DNA of 12,068 bases from CAZCRE01 sp964501075 (GCA_964501075.1 CAZCRE010000039.1:1-12068); one strand, 5' to 3'. Shown: positions 1 to 5,724, numbered from the stretch's first letter. Translations and numbers: made by a program. The notes: a model not told the origin generated them from the letters alone.

Positions 1-50
1 CCCACGAAGAGTGGGGCCAAAGCAATTAGCAGTATCTCTAGTGTTTCCAT
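1..50 (-). CDS. N-terminus of a membrane or secreted protein (partial)
   Basis: On the minus strand an ATG at 48-50 opens a frame that runs off the left edge of the window. It encodes METLEILLIALAPLFVG, a hydrophobic stretch typical of a first transmembrane helix or uncleaved signal anchor. Just upstream the minus strand reads CAGGAAG, then a run of A, then ATG, which is a reasonable ribosome binding site. An AT-rich TATA-like tract lies about 40 nt upstream. Only 16 codons are visible, so no family can be named. The start is supported by the combination of ribosome site, promoter and hydrophobic N-terminus. It could still be a chance frame. Confidence 0.5.
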   Translation of the reverse strand, partial: METLEILLIALAPLFV

Positions 51-83
51 TTTTTTCTTCCTGCCGATAGACTGTATTATTGA

Positions 84-103
84 AGGTTAATATTTAATTT
101 TTA
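84..103 (-). promoter_or_regulatory. TATA-like promoter for the leftward partial gene
   Basis: The minus strand carries an A/T-only tract (ATAAAAATTAAATATTAA) centred about 42 nt before the ATG at 50. In archaea a TATA box sits about 26 nt before the transcription start, which would give a leader of about 16 nt. That is enough for the AGGAAG ribosome site seen there. The call rests on composition and spacing only. Confidence 0.4.
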
Positions 104-117
104 TCCCCGCGCGCGCT

Positions 118-476
118 TCAGTACAGTTCTGAGATTCTTGGCTTCCATGATTGTCTTTCATTTCTCAATAACATTGCAAGCAACGAAGCTTCTTCATTGA
201 TTAACGTCTCAATCTCTTGTCGTTCACCTATTCTTACTCTGGGCATTCTGATTTTACTTTGGAAGTACTGATCTAAAGCCTTGACAAAATCGCGTGCCTG
301 AGAATCGTTCAGATATTCCCTCTTACCTTTTCAGTCAGTTGACAAGTCTTCAGCCTTCACGACGAAATTATCTGTAGGACACTGTGAAACTCGAAAATCC
401 CAGTAATATCATATTTATCCCGAATTGCGCATAGATAGCATCCCAAGATTAGAACTAGATAGTTCAGGCTGGGGGA
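118..476 (-). pseudogene. Decayed protein-coding gene, family not recognised
   Basis: Read leftward, a clear protein-like frame ends at a TGA at 118-120 and gives 70 residues, beginning KGKREYLNDSQARDFVKALD and ending SWKPRISELY. It is closed upstream by an in-frame TGA at 331-333. The same frame continues beyond that stop for 25 codons (334-408, including CPTDNFVVKAEDLSTD) and then meets another TGA at 409-411. A different frame over about 395-476 is also protein-like (CAIRDKYDITGIFEFH). This suggests one gene with a frameshift near 395 and a nonsense codon at 331. There is no start codon in the 70-residue part, which argues against an intact short gene. Charged and amphipathic composition suggests a soluble protein. 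It lies directly upstream of the rightward acetyltransferase gene, in DNA that otherwise looks non-coding. Confidence 0.5.
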
Positions 477-480
477 TCAT

Positions 481-1026
481 GTGAATGCAGGCGAAATGAA
501 GATAGTCGAGCTTGTAAAGAACGATGCTTACCCTGAGAGGCTGATCTCTAGGTACTCGACGCCTAGTTACTATGACCTGTCTATTTGTCGTGACGTCAAA
601 TTCTGGAAAATCGAACTAGTTCTTAAGCCTCTGGAAGAGGTGCGTGAAAAGACCTTTGAAGACAGGCTGTTTGAAGACCATGTTGAAGAACCAAGAGTCT
701 TTGCAGCATTGGTAAACAATAAACAGGTGGGCTGGATCGAACTGGGTTTTCACAAATGGAACAACAGAATGCGAGTTTGGGAGTTTCTCGTCGAAGAAGA
801 GTTTCGCCGAAGAGGGATCGGAACCCTCTTAATGAAGCACGCAACCAAGATCGCGAAGGAAAAAGGAGCACGAATGCTAGTTCTAGAAACACAAACATGC
901 AACGTTCCAGCAATAAGCTTCTACCTGAAATTCGGGTTCGAACTAATCGGTTTTGACGCCACCGCGTATTCCAACGAAGACCTTGAGAAGAAGGAAGTCA
1001 GGCTTGAACTTGGATTCAGGCTATAG
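481..1026 (+). CDS. GNAT-family N-acetyltransferase, streptothricin-acetyltransferase-like
   Basis: This 181-residue protein (from GTG at 481) is a single GNAT domain that would transfer acetyl from acetyl-CoA to an amine. The acetyl-CoA pyrophosphate loop is visible as RRRGIG (about residues 109-114), following the beta-4 strand VWEFLVEEEF. The LVLETQTCNVPAISFYLKFG segment (about 134-152) is the usual beta-5/alpha-4 region. The N-terminal arrangement, the LETQ motif and the C-terminal EVRLELGFRL resemble, from memory, the Sat/SatA streptothricin acetyltransferases. The substrate is therefore suggested but not proven, and an archaeal homologue may act on another amine or on proteins. GGGGGAT at 471-477 fits the GTG start. 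An internal ATG at 496 (MKIVELVKND) is an equally sensible start. It converges with the ParB-like gene. Confidence 0.85.
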   Translation: MNAGEMKIVELVKNDAYPERLISRYSTPSYYDLSICRDVKFWKIELVLKPLEEVREKTFEDRLFEDHVEEPRVFAALVNNKQVGWIELGFHKWNNRMRVWEFLVEEEFRRRGIGTLLMKHATKIAKEKGARMLVLETQTCNVPAISFYLKFGFELIGFDATAYSNEDLEKKEVRLELGFRL

Positions 1027-1044
1027 CTGGAAAACACTTGCCCT

Positions 1045-1071
1045 CTTCCGAATACATGCAGTGCGCGGAAG
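1045..1071. terminator. Weak hairpin between convergent genes
   Basis: CTTCCG at 1045-1050 and CGGAAG at 1066-1071 can form a 6-bp stem with a 15-nt loop between the acetyltransferase stop and the ParB-like stop. There is no strong T-tract on either side, so a terminator role is only suggested by position. Confidence 0.2.
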
Positions 1072-1112
1072 GTTTCGATTCGACAAAAGAACACTACTGC
1101 AGCACATTGCTC

Positions 1113-1517
1113 CTATTTCTGATTTCGCTTCGCTTCCAGCTCTCGCTGCATCTTCTCGCACCTGTCAAGCCATAGAACCTGATACTCCTTCGATGGTATG
1201 ACTCGCTCTTTGAGGTCGGCAATCGTGTTGATTCCTTCTTTCTTGCACCAATCTACACAGACCTCGTATTCATCCCAGTCAAGCTCATCCTCTTCCCAGT
1301 ACACCTTGACTTCCGATATGCCCCGCAAGAATGACGCAAAAGCCCTAGTATGACCATCCACGAAGACCACTTGATCACCAATCTTCTTCACAGGTATGAA
1401 CTCGATTGATCTGGGGTTCACGTCAAAAGTCTTCACTACTAAGGACAGTTTCTCCGAATTTATGAATAGTTGACTCGGCTGTATTTCATCCAGCTTCATC
1501 ATGAACGACTTGGTCAT
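1113..1517 (-). CDS. ParB/sulfiredoxin-fold-like small protein
   Basis: A 134-residue soluble protein. The N-terminal half has the ParB N-terminal-domain pattern: a KLDEIQPSQL start (residues 8-17), then IPVKKIGDQVVFVDGHTRAF (41-60). There DGHTR takes the place of the GHRR-type nucleotide-binding box of ParB-like proteins. The C-terminal half is acidic then basic (WEEDELDWDEYEV, later EKMQRELEAKRNQK) and probably helical. No helix-turn-helix domain is visible, and at this length it is not a chromosome-partition ParB. Stand-alone proteins with this fold include CTP-dependent switches and nuclease or kinase-like enzymes; I cannot choose among them. The ATG at 1515-1517 has GTGA about 8-11 nt upstream. 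A second start at Met6/Met7 is possible. Confidence 0.6.
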   Translation of the reverse strand: MTKSFMMKLDEIQPSQLFINSEKLSLVVKTFDVNPRSIEFIPVKKIGDQVVFVDGHTRAFASFLRGISEVKVYWEEDELDWDEYEVCVDWCKKEGINTIADLKERVIPSKEYQVLWLDRCEKMQRELEAKRNQK

Positions 1518-1652
1518 TCTCGAGTCACACTTCTCACGAATAGAGCATCACTAATTGTCAATAGTAGGATTAATCTATTATGAATGTACTTCACGCGCTT
1601 GCTGATTTGTTCTCTCTCAGAGCACTTGTTTCGCATGGCCAGAGTAGGTTGT

Positions 1653-2039
1653 TTAGAAGAGTTCGAGCCATATTCCGTCTGGGTCTTCTATGTAGGCCCA
1701 TCTGCCGCCATCTTGTTGCAGTTTCAGGATTGTTTTGTGTCCTGCTTTTCTTGCTTCTTCCAAGGCTTTGTCTAGGTCGTCGACTTTGAAGGCTAGATGG
1801 TCCAAACCTTCTCCTACATTGTATCTTGTGTTATAAGGACTGTCTTCTCGGTAGTAGTTGAGTTCCAAAACAGGGCCACCTTTCTCACATTGTAAGACAG
1901 CAGTCTCGCCTTTAGTCAGTTCCATCTTGCTCCGGTCTACCAAGTTCATGCCGAGTAGCTTCGTGTAGAAATCGATAGACCTCTGTAAATCTGTGACTCT
2001 TATTCCGACATAGGTGAGTTTGGACTTCATAGGCATCAC
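1653..2039 (-). CDS. VOC-superfamily glyoxalase I-like protein
   Basis: A 128-residue vicinal-oxygen-chelate protein with two beta-alpha-beta-beta-beta modules, the size of a single glyoxalase I chain. The start of module one (YVGIRVTDLQRSIDFYTKLL) and its end (VLELNYYRED) align well with glyoxalase I. So do the module two motifs GLDHLAFKVDDLDKA and YIEDPDGIWLELF. Three of the four expected metal ligands are present: Glu59, His81 and Glu126. The first one, normally His in the HTMLRV-type motif, is Tyr10 here. The activity is therefore uncertain: it may be a glyoxalase-like isomerase with altered metal binding, or another VOC enzyme. It is divergent from the YdeI-family gene, and a TATA-like box about 23 nt before the ATG suggests a leaderless transcript. 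Starts at Met2 or Met4 are also possible. Confidence 0.85.
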   Translation of the reverse strand: MMPMKSKLTYVGIRVTDLQRSIDFYTKLLGMNLVDRSKMELTKGETAVLQCEKGGPVLELNYYREDSPYNTRYNVGEGLDHLAFKVDDLDKALEEARKAGHKTILKLQQDGGRWAYIEDPDGIWLELF

Positions 2040-2058
2040 TTAGTCTTACTGTATCGCC

Positions 2059-2066
2059 AATATATT
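2059..2066 (-). promoter_or_regulatory. TATA-like box of the VOC gene
   Basis: The symmetric sequence AATATATT is centred 23-24 nt before the ATG of the leftward VOC gene, the spacing expected for a leaderless archaeal transcript. It is the only A/T-only 8-mer of this kind in the 89-nt divergent spacer. Being palindromic, it might also serve the rightward gene at 2129. Confidence 0.4.
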
Positions 2067-2128
2067 ACAATTGTTCAGTGCTTTTCGTGCGCCTTAGTAC
2101 GTGATCATCCTCACAAGCTTGAAATACG

Positions 2129-2725
2129 ATGGGCGAACAAGCAGCCTTGATGGAAATGGCTGGGGAATTATACGTGTCTAATAGGAATGATTGGCGTGCT
2201 TGGCTTAAGGAAAACCATGATGCCAAGAAAGAAGTCTGGTTGATCTACTACAAGAAGCATACTGGAAGACCCAGCATCCCGTATGAGGATTCAGTTGAGG
2301 AAGCACTGTGTTTTGGTTGGATAGATAGTGTCATCAGGAAAGTCGATGATGAAAGGTGTTCCCGAAAGTTTACGCCTCGCACAAGCAGAAGCAGATGGTC
2401 AGAAACAAACAAGCGAAGAGTTGAAAAGATGATTAGAGAAGGAAAGATGACGGAAGCAGGGTTGGCAAGGGTGGCAGAAGCCAAGAATAGTGGGCAGTGG
2501 TTCAAAACCCCCTCGTTTAGGAAAGAACGGGGAGTTCCGTCGTACCTGAAAGAGGCCTTAGCAACGAACAGAAAAGCATCAGACAACTTTGACAAGCTAG
2601 CCAACGGCTACAAGAGGCAATTCGTCGGCTGGATTGACAGCGCAAGGAGAGAAGAGACACGCAGAAAACGTATCGCCGAAGCCATGAAGCTTCTGGAACA
2701 TAATCAGAAGCTAGGTATGAAATAG
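2129..2725 (+). CDS. YdeI/OmdA-family protein
   Basis: A 198-residue soluble protein of the YdeI / OmpD-associated (OmdA) family. Diagnostic stretches are WLIYYKKHTGRPSIPYEDSV (37-56), EALCFGWIDSVIRK (58-71), RKFTPRTSRSRWSETNKRRV (79-98) and a C-terminal GYKRQFVGWIDSARREETRR (160-179) followed by a basic helix. The family is widespread as a single-domain protein of unclear biochemical role. Some members are linked by name to bacteriocin protection or outer-membrane porins, which cannot apply directly in an archaeon. The start at 2129 has no obvious ribosome site; Met8 and Met10 are alternatives. Residues 1-12 precede the conserved domain. It stands alone between leftward genes. Confidence 0.85.
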   Translation: MGEQAALMEMAGELYVSNRNDWRAWLKENHDAKKEVWLIYYKKHTGRPSIPYEDSVEEALCFGWIDSVIRKVDDERCSRKFTPRTSRSRWSETNKRRVEKMIREGKMTEAGLARVAEAKNSGQWFKTPSFRKERGVPSYLKEALATNRKASDNFDKLANGYKRQFVGWIDSARREETRRKRIAEAMKLLEHNQKLGMK

Positions 2726-2807
2726 ACTAAACCATTGGTGAAGAAACCTCTTCAAGAACCATTCATCATCTTGTGGCTTGCCGAAACGCACAAAATCCCG
2801 CGATTGC

Positions 2808-3539
2808 CTATTCAAGCCTAGCAAAGCAAACCACTCCGCCGAGTTGTGTGAGGCGCAGGCCTGCTGGTGATTCTGCGTCAACTATCCTTGTTTTGACGTT
2901 TCTGTTTGCGGCGATCTGCATCAGCCTGTGTATCCTGTTCTTTTCGCGGCTGTTTGAAAGGTACTTGTCGGTTAGCATGAGATGTTCAGGCTTGGGTTTG
3001 CCAAGCTTCAGTTGACCAAGGACTAGGTCTTCTATTTCCTCAAGCGAATACAGCACAGTTGTGTTTTGATTTGAAGCGTTGAGGTATTTTTCCAACATGT
3101 CAACAAGGTCTTCTGTCTCCTCTGATGTGGTTTCGCTGATCAGCCGGCGGAACGCTGGAGTCCTAGTCAGGGCAGTAACCTCGGACAGTATGCCTGCGGG
3201 TCCATTCGCCTCAGAGAATATTGCCTTGTTTGGGCCTTGAACGAGCCACGCGTGATGCCCGTGAATGTGATCGATAAATCTCTGGGCGTGATTGGTTCTC
3301 GCAGGCGATGCAAGAAGGATGCTTCTGACGCCTTCCTTCAGCGTGGGTCTCAACGCATCAACGATTGCTTCATGAAAGTTGTATACGGCTTTCTGGTCAT
3401 TCCTGGTTCCGTCAAGCCAGATTGTCTTTTCAGGCTTAACGACGTTACTAAAAACCTTCCACAAGACAGCGCGACCATCTTCCAATCCTGCTAGGATTGC
3501 GACGGGATAGCCGCGTCTGTACCCTCTCTTTGGCTTCAA
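2808..3539 (-). CDS. eRF1/Pelota-superfamily protein, intact central and C-terminal part
   Basis: This 243-residue frame begins at a TTG next to the assembly gap and is very probably the 3' part of a longer gene. Residues about 8-100 resemble the central domain of eRF1/Pelota-type proteins (GYPVAILAGLEDGRAVLWKV, then FHEAIVDALRP and VRSILLASPA). The GGQ loop is absent: the corresponding segment reads KTIWLDGTRNDQKAVYNF. Residues about 160-243 match the Pelota/eRF1 third domain (TVLYSLEEIEDLVLG, EHLMLTDKYL, TRIVDAESPAGLRLTQLGGV). Family members act on the ribosome in termination or rescue of stalled complexes. With no GGQ, a Pelota-like or VLRF1/baeRF-like role is likelier than peptide release. 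Placement within the superfamily is by recalled motifs only. An in-frame TGA at 3546-3548 precedes it. Confidence 0.7.
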   Translation of the reverse strand: MKPKRGYRRGYPVAILAGLEDGRAVLWKVFSNVVKPEKTIWLDGTRNDQKAVYNFHEAIVDALRPTLKEGVRSILLASPARTNHAQRFIDHIHGHHAWLVQGPNKAIFSEANGPAGILSEVTALTRTPAFRRLISETTSEETEDLVDMLEKYLNASNQNTTVLYSLEEIEDLVLGQLKLGKPKPEHLMLTDKYLSNSREKNRIHRLMQIAANRNVKTRIVDAESPAGLRLTQLGGVVCFARLE

Positions 3540-3589
3540 CGACGTTCACCTTGTCTCCAAGACCAATACGCTGAATGTGACCATGGCCT
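3535..3589. repeat. Left copy of a 55-bp contig-end overlap
   Basis: These 55 bases, from TTCAACGACGTTC to GTGACCATGGCCT, end exactly at the first N. They recur without a mismatch immediately after the last N. This is the signature of two contig ends sharing an assembly overlap, not of a biological repeat. Confidence 0.95.
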
Positions 3590-3689
3590 NNNNNNNNNNN
3601 NNNNNNNNNNNNNNNNNNNNNNNNNNNNNNNNNNNNNNNNNNNNNNNNNNNNNNNNNNNNNNNNNNNNNNNNNNNNNNNNNNNNNNNNN
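3590..3689. other. Assembly gap of exactly 100 N
   Basis: One hundred N, the conventional length for a gap of unknown size. Because identical 55-bp sequences flank it, the true gap is probably negative. Removing the N and one copy would join the two contigs directly. Confidence 0.98.
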
Positions 3690-3744
3690 TTCAACGACGT
3701 TCACCTTGTCTCCAAGACCAATACGCTGAATGTGACCATGGCCT
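3690..3744. repeat. Right copy of the 55-bp contig-end overlap
   Basis: This is identical over all 55 bases to 3535-3589 and begins at the first base after the N run. Collapsing the two copies keeps the leftward reading frame across the join. Confidence 0.95.
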
Positions 3745-3862
3745 CCCGTAGAATATGGTTACTTGTCACAAATACCCTTTGGTCTGGGACAGGCAAACGC
3801 CGACTCATCTGCCAGTCTTCAGTCTCTATTATGCACCAAGCGCCGACTTCGAAAATCTTCAC
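3690..3862 (-). pseudogene. Probable 5' part of the eRF1/Pelota-like gene, with frame lesions
   Basis: On the minus strand a GTG at 3860-3862 with AAGG a few bases upstream opens a frame beginning MKIFEVGAWCIIETEDWQMS and continuing through RRLPVPDQRVFVTSNHI. If the 55-bp overlap is collapsed, the distance from this GTG to the stop at 2808 is 900 nt, a multiple of three, giving a protein of about 299 residues. Over the overlap, however, this frame meets the TGA at 3546-3548. A neighbouring frame reads the protein-like STGGHGHIQRIGLGDKVNVV followed by EAK. This fits a missing base near 3755 and an extra base near 3525-3535, cancelling each other. Whether that is decay or contig-end error cannot be decided here. 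The N-terminal part would match the place of the Sm-like first domain of Pelota, but I cannot confirm the fold. Confidence 0.45.
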
Positions 3863-3898
3863 AGAGCCTTTTCTGGCCGCTCCTGAGATGCCAAGTCC

Positions 3899-3970
3899 CT
3901 ATTGCCCGCAAATTTCGCAATCAATTTTCGAGCACTCATCCGCTACTTTCTGCAGCATCTCTTTGTTCAC
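3899..3970 (-). other. Short cysteine-containing frame ending in TAG
   Basis: From a GTG at 3968-3970 the minus strand encodes a 23-residue peptide ending in KIDCEICGQ and then TAG (3899-3901). The frame is open upstream to a TGA at 4025-4027. It has a CEICG zinc-knuckle-like motif and is in the same frame as the MKIFEV start downstream. It may be the N-terminal end of that gene broken by a TAG, or a non-functional leader. It is too short to call as a gene. Confidence 0.25.
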
Positions 3971-4064
3971 GAAGACTTCGCTTCTTTTTGACTGCTTTCG
4001 ATTTTTCGTAGTCGACAGTTCAATTCAAAATCGTGAGAATTCGAATGCACGCGCTTTTGTAGTG

Positions 4065-4253
4065 TCACGGTTTCATTTTGGATGCTGGTTCGCCGCACGT
4101 GCCCCAGTTGCATTTTGGCACGTCGTGAATTATGATGTGCAACCGATCAGCAGGAACGCCGATGTCCTCGAAGGCTTTCGTGATACCTTTGATGAGCTTT
4201 GCCTTCTGCTCCTCAGTTCTTCCTTGCCACATCTCAACAATCACTACTGGCAT
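4065..4253 (-). CDS. 4-oxalocrotonate tautomerase-family protein
   Basis: A 62-residue protein of the tautomerase superfamily, normal length for a 4-oxalocrotonate tautomerase subunit. Pro2, which becomes the N-terminal catalytic base after Met removal, is present (MPVVIVEMWQGR). Arg12 sits where family members have a substrate-binding arginine, followed by TEEQKAKLIKGITKAF. The C-terminal signature HDVPKCNWGTCGEPAS matches the EVPKENWGxGGxPAS pattern of the family. Members work as hexamers of small subunits and isomerise enol/keto acids. The substrate is unknown, and no aromatic-degradation genes are nearby. The start is well supported by a strong ribosome site 3-11 nt upstream. Confidence 0.9.
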   Translation of the reverse strand: MPVVIVEMWQGRTEEQKAKLIKGITKAFEDIGVPADRLHIIIHDVPKCNWGTCGEPASKMKP

Positions 4254-4256
4254 GGC

Positions 4257-4265
4257 ATCACCTCT
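4257..4265 (-). promoter_or_regulatory. Strong ribosome binding site of the tautomerase gene
   Basis: The minus strand reads AGAGGTGAT, close to a full archaeal Shine-Dalgarno match, ending 3 nt before the ATG at 4253. About 35 nt upstream of the ATG a TTATTAAC stretch could be the TATA box, giving a short leader that includes this site. Confidence 0.6.
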
Positions 4266-4278
4266 AATTCATTCTTGA

Positions 4279-4437
4279 ATGGTTAATAACAAAAACCTTT
4301 CGATCGCATACATTGTCAAGAACATCAGGGAATAGTAACAAGCTGTGATAATAAAGGACGGCCGCGAAATTGACAGAATCATAGGACTGTATCCAAAAGA
4401 GCACATTACAGAGAAGCTGAAGAAACACTTAAGCTAA
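4279..4437 (+). pseudogene. Thioredoxin C-terminal remnant with two tandem stops
   Basis: Read rightward from the ATG at 4279, the frame is MVNNKNLSIAYIVKNIRE, then TAG TAA (4333-4338), then QAVIIKDGREIDRIIGLYPK and EHITEKLKKHLS, with a stop at 4435-4437. The last part has the hallmark thioredoxin end: a VIIKDGREIDRIIG beta-hairpin and a final EKLKKHL helix. The upstream part matches the VNVDENxxLAxxYxIR region. The two stops and Gln fall exactly where the cis-proline loop (IPT) should be. The N-terminal half with the CxxC active site is missing; those bases are occupied by the convergent tautomerase gene. It is therefore a decayed, truncated gene with no expected function. Confidence 0.65.
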
Positions 4438-4494
4438 GGACAAACGCGCGTTACTACCTGAAGATCAACATCGTTTTGGGCAGGCGTGAGAGTG

Positions 4495-4704
4495 TCATTC
4501 CTTTCCTTTTCTTGTAGCATCTTCCAAGCACTGACATTGCTGAGGGTTCAGGTTCCATTCTTCGCAATGCCAGAGTGTCTTCACTATCGGGTTCTTGTTC
4601 TCGAGAAATCGCTTCATACAGAACAACTCATCTGGATAGTCATAGACGTTGTGACAGTCGCAGTTACCACAGAATTTCTGTTCAGACTCAGTTTTCCCTT
4701 TCAT
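4495..4704 (-). CDS. Cysteine-rich mini-protein coupled to deoxyhypusine synthase
   Basis: A 69-residue protein with seven cysteines (12, 15, 17, 29, 47, 57, 59). The pattern CGNCDC, then LFCMKRF, then LWHCEEW resembles small four-cysteine proteins thought to hold zinc or an iron-sulfur cluster (C-x2-C near the start, a single Cys after about a dozen residues, a final C-x2-W). The extra C-x-C pair near the end is less usual. Its ATG overlaps the TGA of deoxyhypusine synthase (ATGA, 4701-4704), so the two are probably co-transcribed and translationally coupled. There is no signal peptide or membrane segment. The function is unknown. A metal-binding or redox partner is inference from cysteine spacing alone. 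Confidence 0.65.
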   Translation of the reverse strand: MKGKTESEQKFCGNCDCHNVYDYPDELFCMKRFLENKNPIVKTLWHCEEWNLNPQQCQCLEDATRKGKE

Positions 4705-5696
4705 ACAGGTTTCTTCCTCCTGAAGCCAGCACCCAGTCTTTCAATGACCGAAGCAGCCATAATCGGAAAGACCACCATAGCATCGCCGATGACCATGACC
4801 GAGTCGGCCTTGTCCTTAACCTTGCCCCAACTAACAGTCTCCTCCAGTGTAGAGCCCGACAAGCCCCCAGTTTCAGGCCGATCCATAGTAATGACGACCG
4901 CGTAGTCCAAGCCCGATTTCGTAGCGAGAGCCGCAGACTGAATGGTGTTTCTCGGTGCTCCACCGCCGATGATAATCATCCCGTTTCTCGTGGAACGCCT
5001 GCAGATACCGATAATTTCAGGAACGTCCCTGAAGGCGTCCACAAGCAACGTGTCTTGAGAGGTTTTCCGTGAAGCGTGAAGGTAGTGTATGTAGCCGAAT
5101 TCGGAGTCTCGAACCGCGGGTAGAAAGATTGGCACATCCGACTCGTAAGCTGAACGCAAAATCGAGTCGGGGTCATTAAGTCTCTTGCCCAGCTCGCGGG
5201 TGAACATGCTGGAAGACAAGCTTTTCCCTTTATTCTCCTCTGCTATTTCGTCGTATATGCCCACCAGCTTGTAGTCTAGTTTGATGAAATCCTCTTCAGG
5301 AACCAGAACATCGTAAATGCGGTACACGTGGTACTTGTACAAGACATGATCGTTCATGAGCCAGTGTCCCTTGTAATGATGCCCGCCCAACGCTTCTATC
5401 GAGTCGTGAACCATGTTCGCGCCTGTACTCACGACAACGTTGATGAGACCCTTGCGAATGAGACCCGCGACTAGCGATCGCATTCCTGCAGGAACGACGG
5501 CTCCAGCTAGACCCAAGAATATTGTGCATTCTTTGTCCCGCGCCATCTTCTCGTAGATGTCGCAAGCCGTGGAAAGGCGTCCTGCACCGAAGGAGCCAGA
5601 ATTCTTGAATTGCTGAATCAGCTGGTCCACCGAAAGCGCATCATCTATTCTGATATGCTTCACAGGCTGCTCCAAAAGGTCTTTTCTTTCCGCCAT
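4701..5696 (-). CDS. dys: Deoxyhypusine synthase
   Basis: A 331-residue cytoplasmic enzyme of the deoxyhypusine synthase family. It uses NAD and spermidine to place an aminobutyl group on a lysine of translation factor aIF5A, the first step to hypusine. Recognisable parts are FGAGRLSTACDIYEKM (36-51), IFLGLAGAVVPAGMRSLVAG (59-78), the NAD-site stretch VVVSTGANMVHDSIEALGGH (87-106) and the C-terminal ETVSWGKVKDKADSV. Lys292 in SWGK matches the catalytic lysine, followed by GDAMVVFPIM (304-313). Length is normal. The ATG at 5694-5696 is preceded by a TATA-like AGATAAA at about -25, so the mRNA may be leaderless and transcribed independently of the genes to the right. The aIF5A gene is not in the window. 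The start codon of the cysteine-rich gene overlaps its stop. Confidence 0.95.
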   Translation of the reverse strand: MAERKDLLEQPVKHIRIDDALSVDQLIQQFKNSGSFGAGRLSTACDIYEKMARDKECTIFLGLAGAVVPAGMRSLVAGLIRKGLINVVVSTGANMVHDSIEALGGHHYKGHWLMNDHVLYKYHVYRIYDVLVPEEDFIKLDYKLVGIYDEIAEENKGKSLSSSMFTRELGKRLNDPDSILRSAYESDVPIFLPAVRDSEFGYIHYLHASRKTSQDTLLVDAFRDVPEIIGICRRSTRNGMIIIGGGAPRNTIQSAALATKSGLDYAVVITMDRPETGGLSGSTLEETVSWGKVKDKADSVMVIGDAMVVFPIMAASVIERLGAGFRRKKPV

Positions 5697-5717
5697 GGCT
5701 CAAGCACAACTCAACTG

Positions 5718-5724
5718 TTTATCT
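5718..5724 (-). promoter_or_regulatory. TATA-like box of the deoxyhypusine synthase gene
   Basis: The minus strand reads AGATAAA centred about 25 nt before the start codon, the expected spacing for a leaderless archaeal mRNA. A second similar GATAAA lies about 24 nt further upstream. No ribosome binding site is seen before this ATG, which agrees with a leaderless transcript. Confidence 0.35.

Noticed and set aside
105..116. Alternating CG tract as a possible Z-DNA or origin element
   Set aside because: It is only about 12 bases long with no accompanying repeats or origin-binding motifs.
481..1026. Antibiotic-resistance gene call for the Sat-like acetyltransferase
   Set aside because: The similarity is at the level of GNAT motifs and layout recalled from the family; in an archaeal chromosome without mobile elements a resistance role is not supported.
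1514..1636. A leftward 40-codon frame starting MRNKCSEREQ with an ATGA overlap to the ParB-like gene
   Set aside because: It has no ribosome site, lies over the AT-rich promoter-like stretch of that gene and has unremarkable composition. The overlap is probably chance.
3535..3744. A 55-bp direct repeat flanking an insertion
   Set aside because: Both copies abut the N run exactly and are identical, which fits contig overlap; there is no mobile-element sequence between or beside them.
4688..5072. Several long frames overlapping deoxyhypusine synthase on both strands
   Set aside because: All are shadows of a strongly recognisable gene; arginine- and serine-rich composition is typical of antisense or shifted frames.
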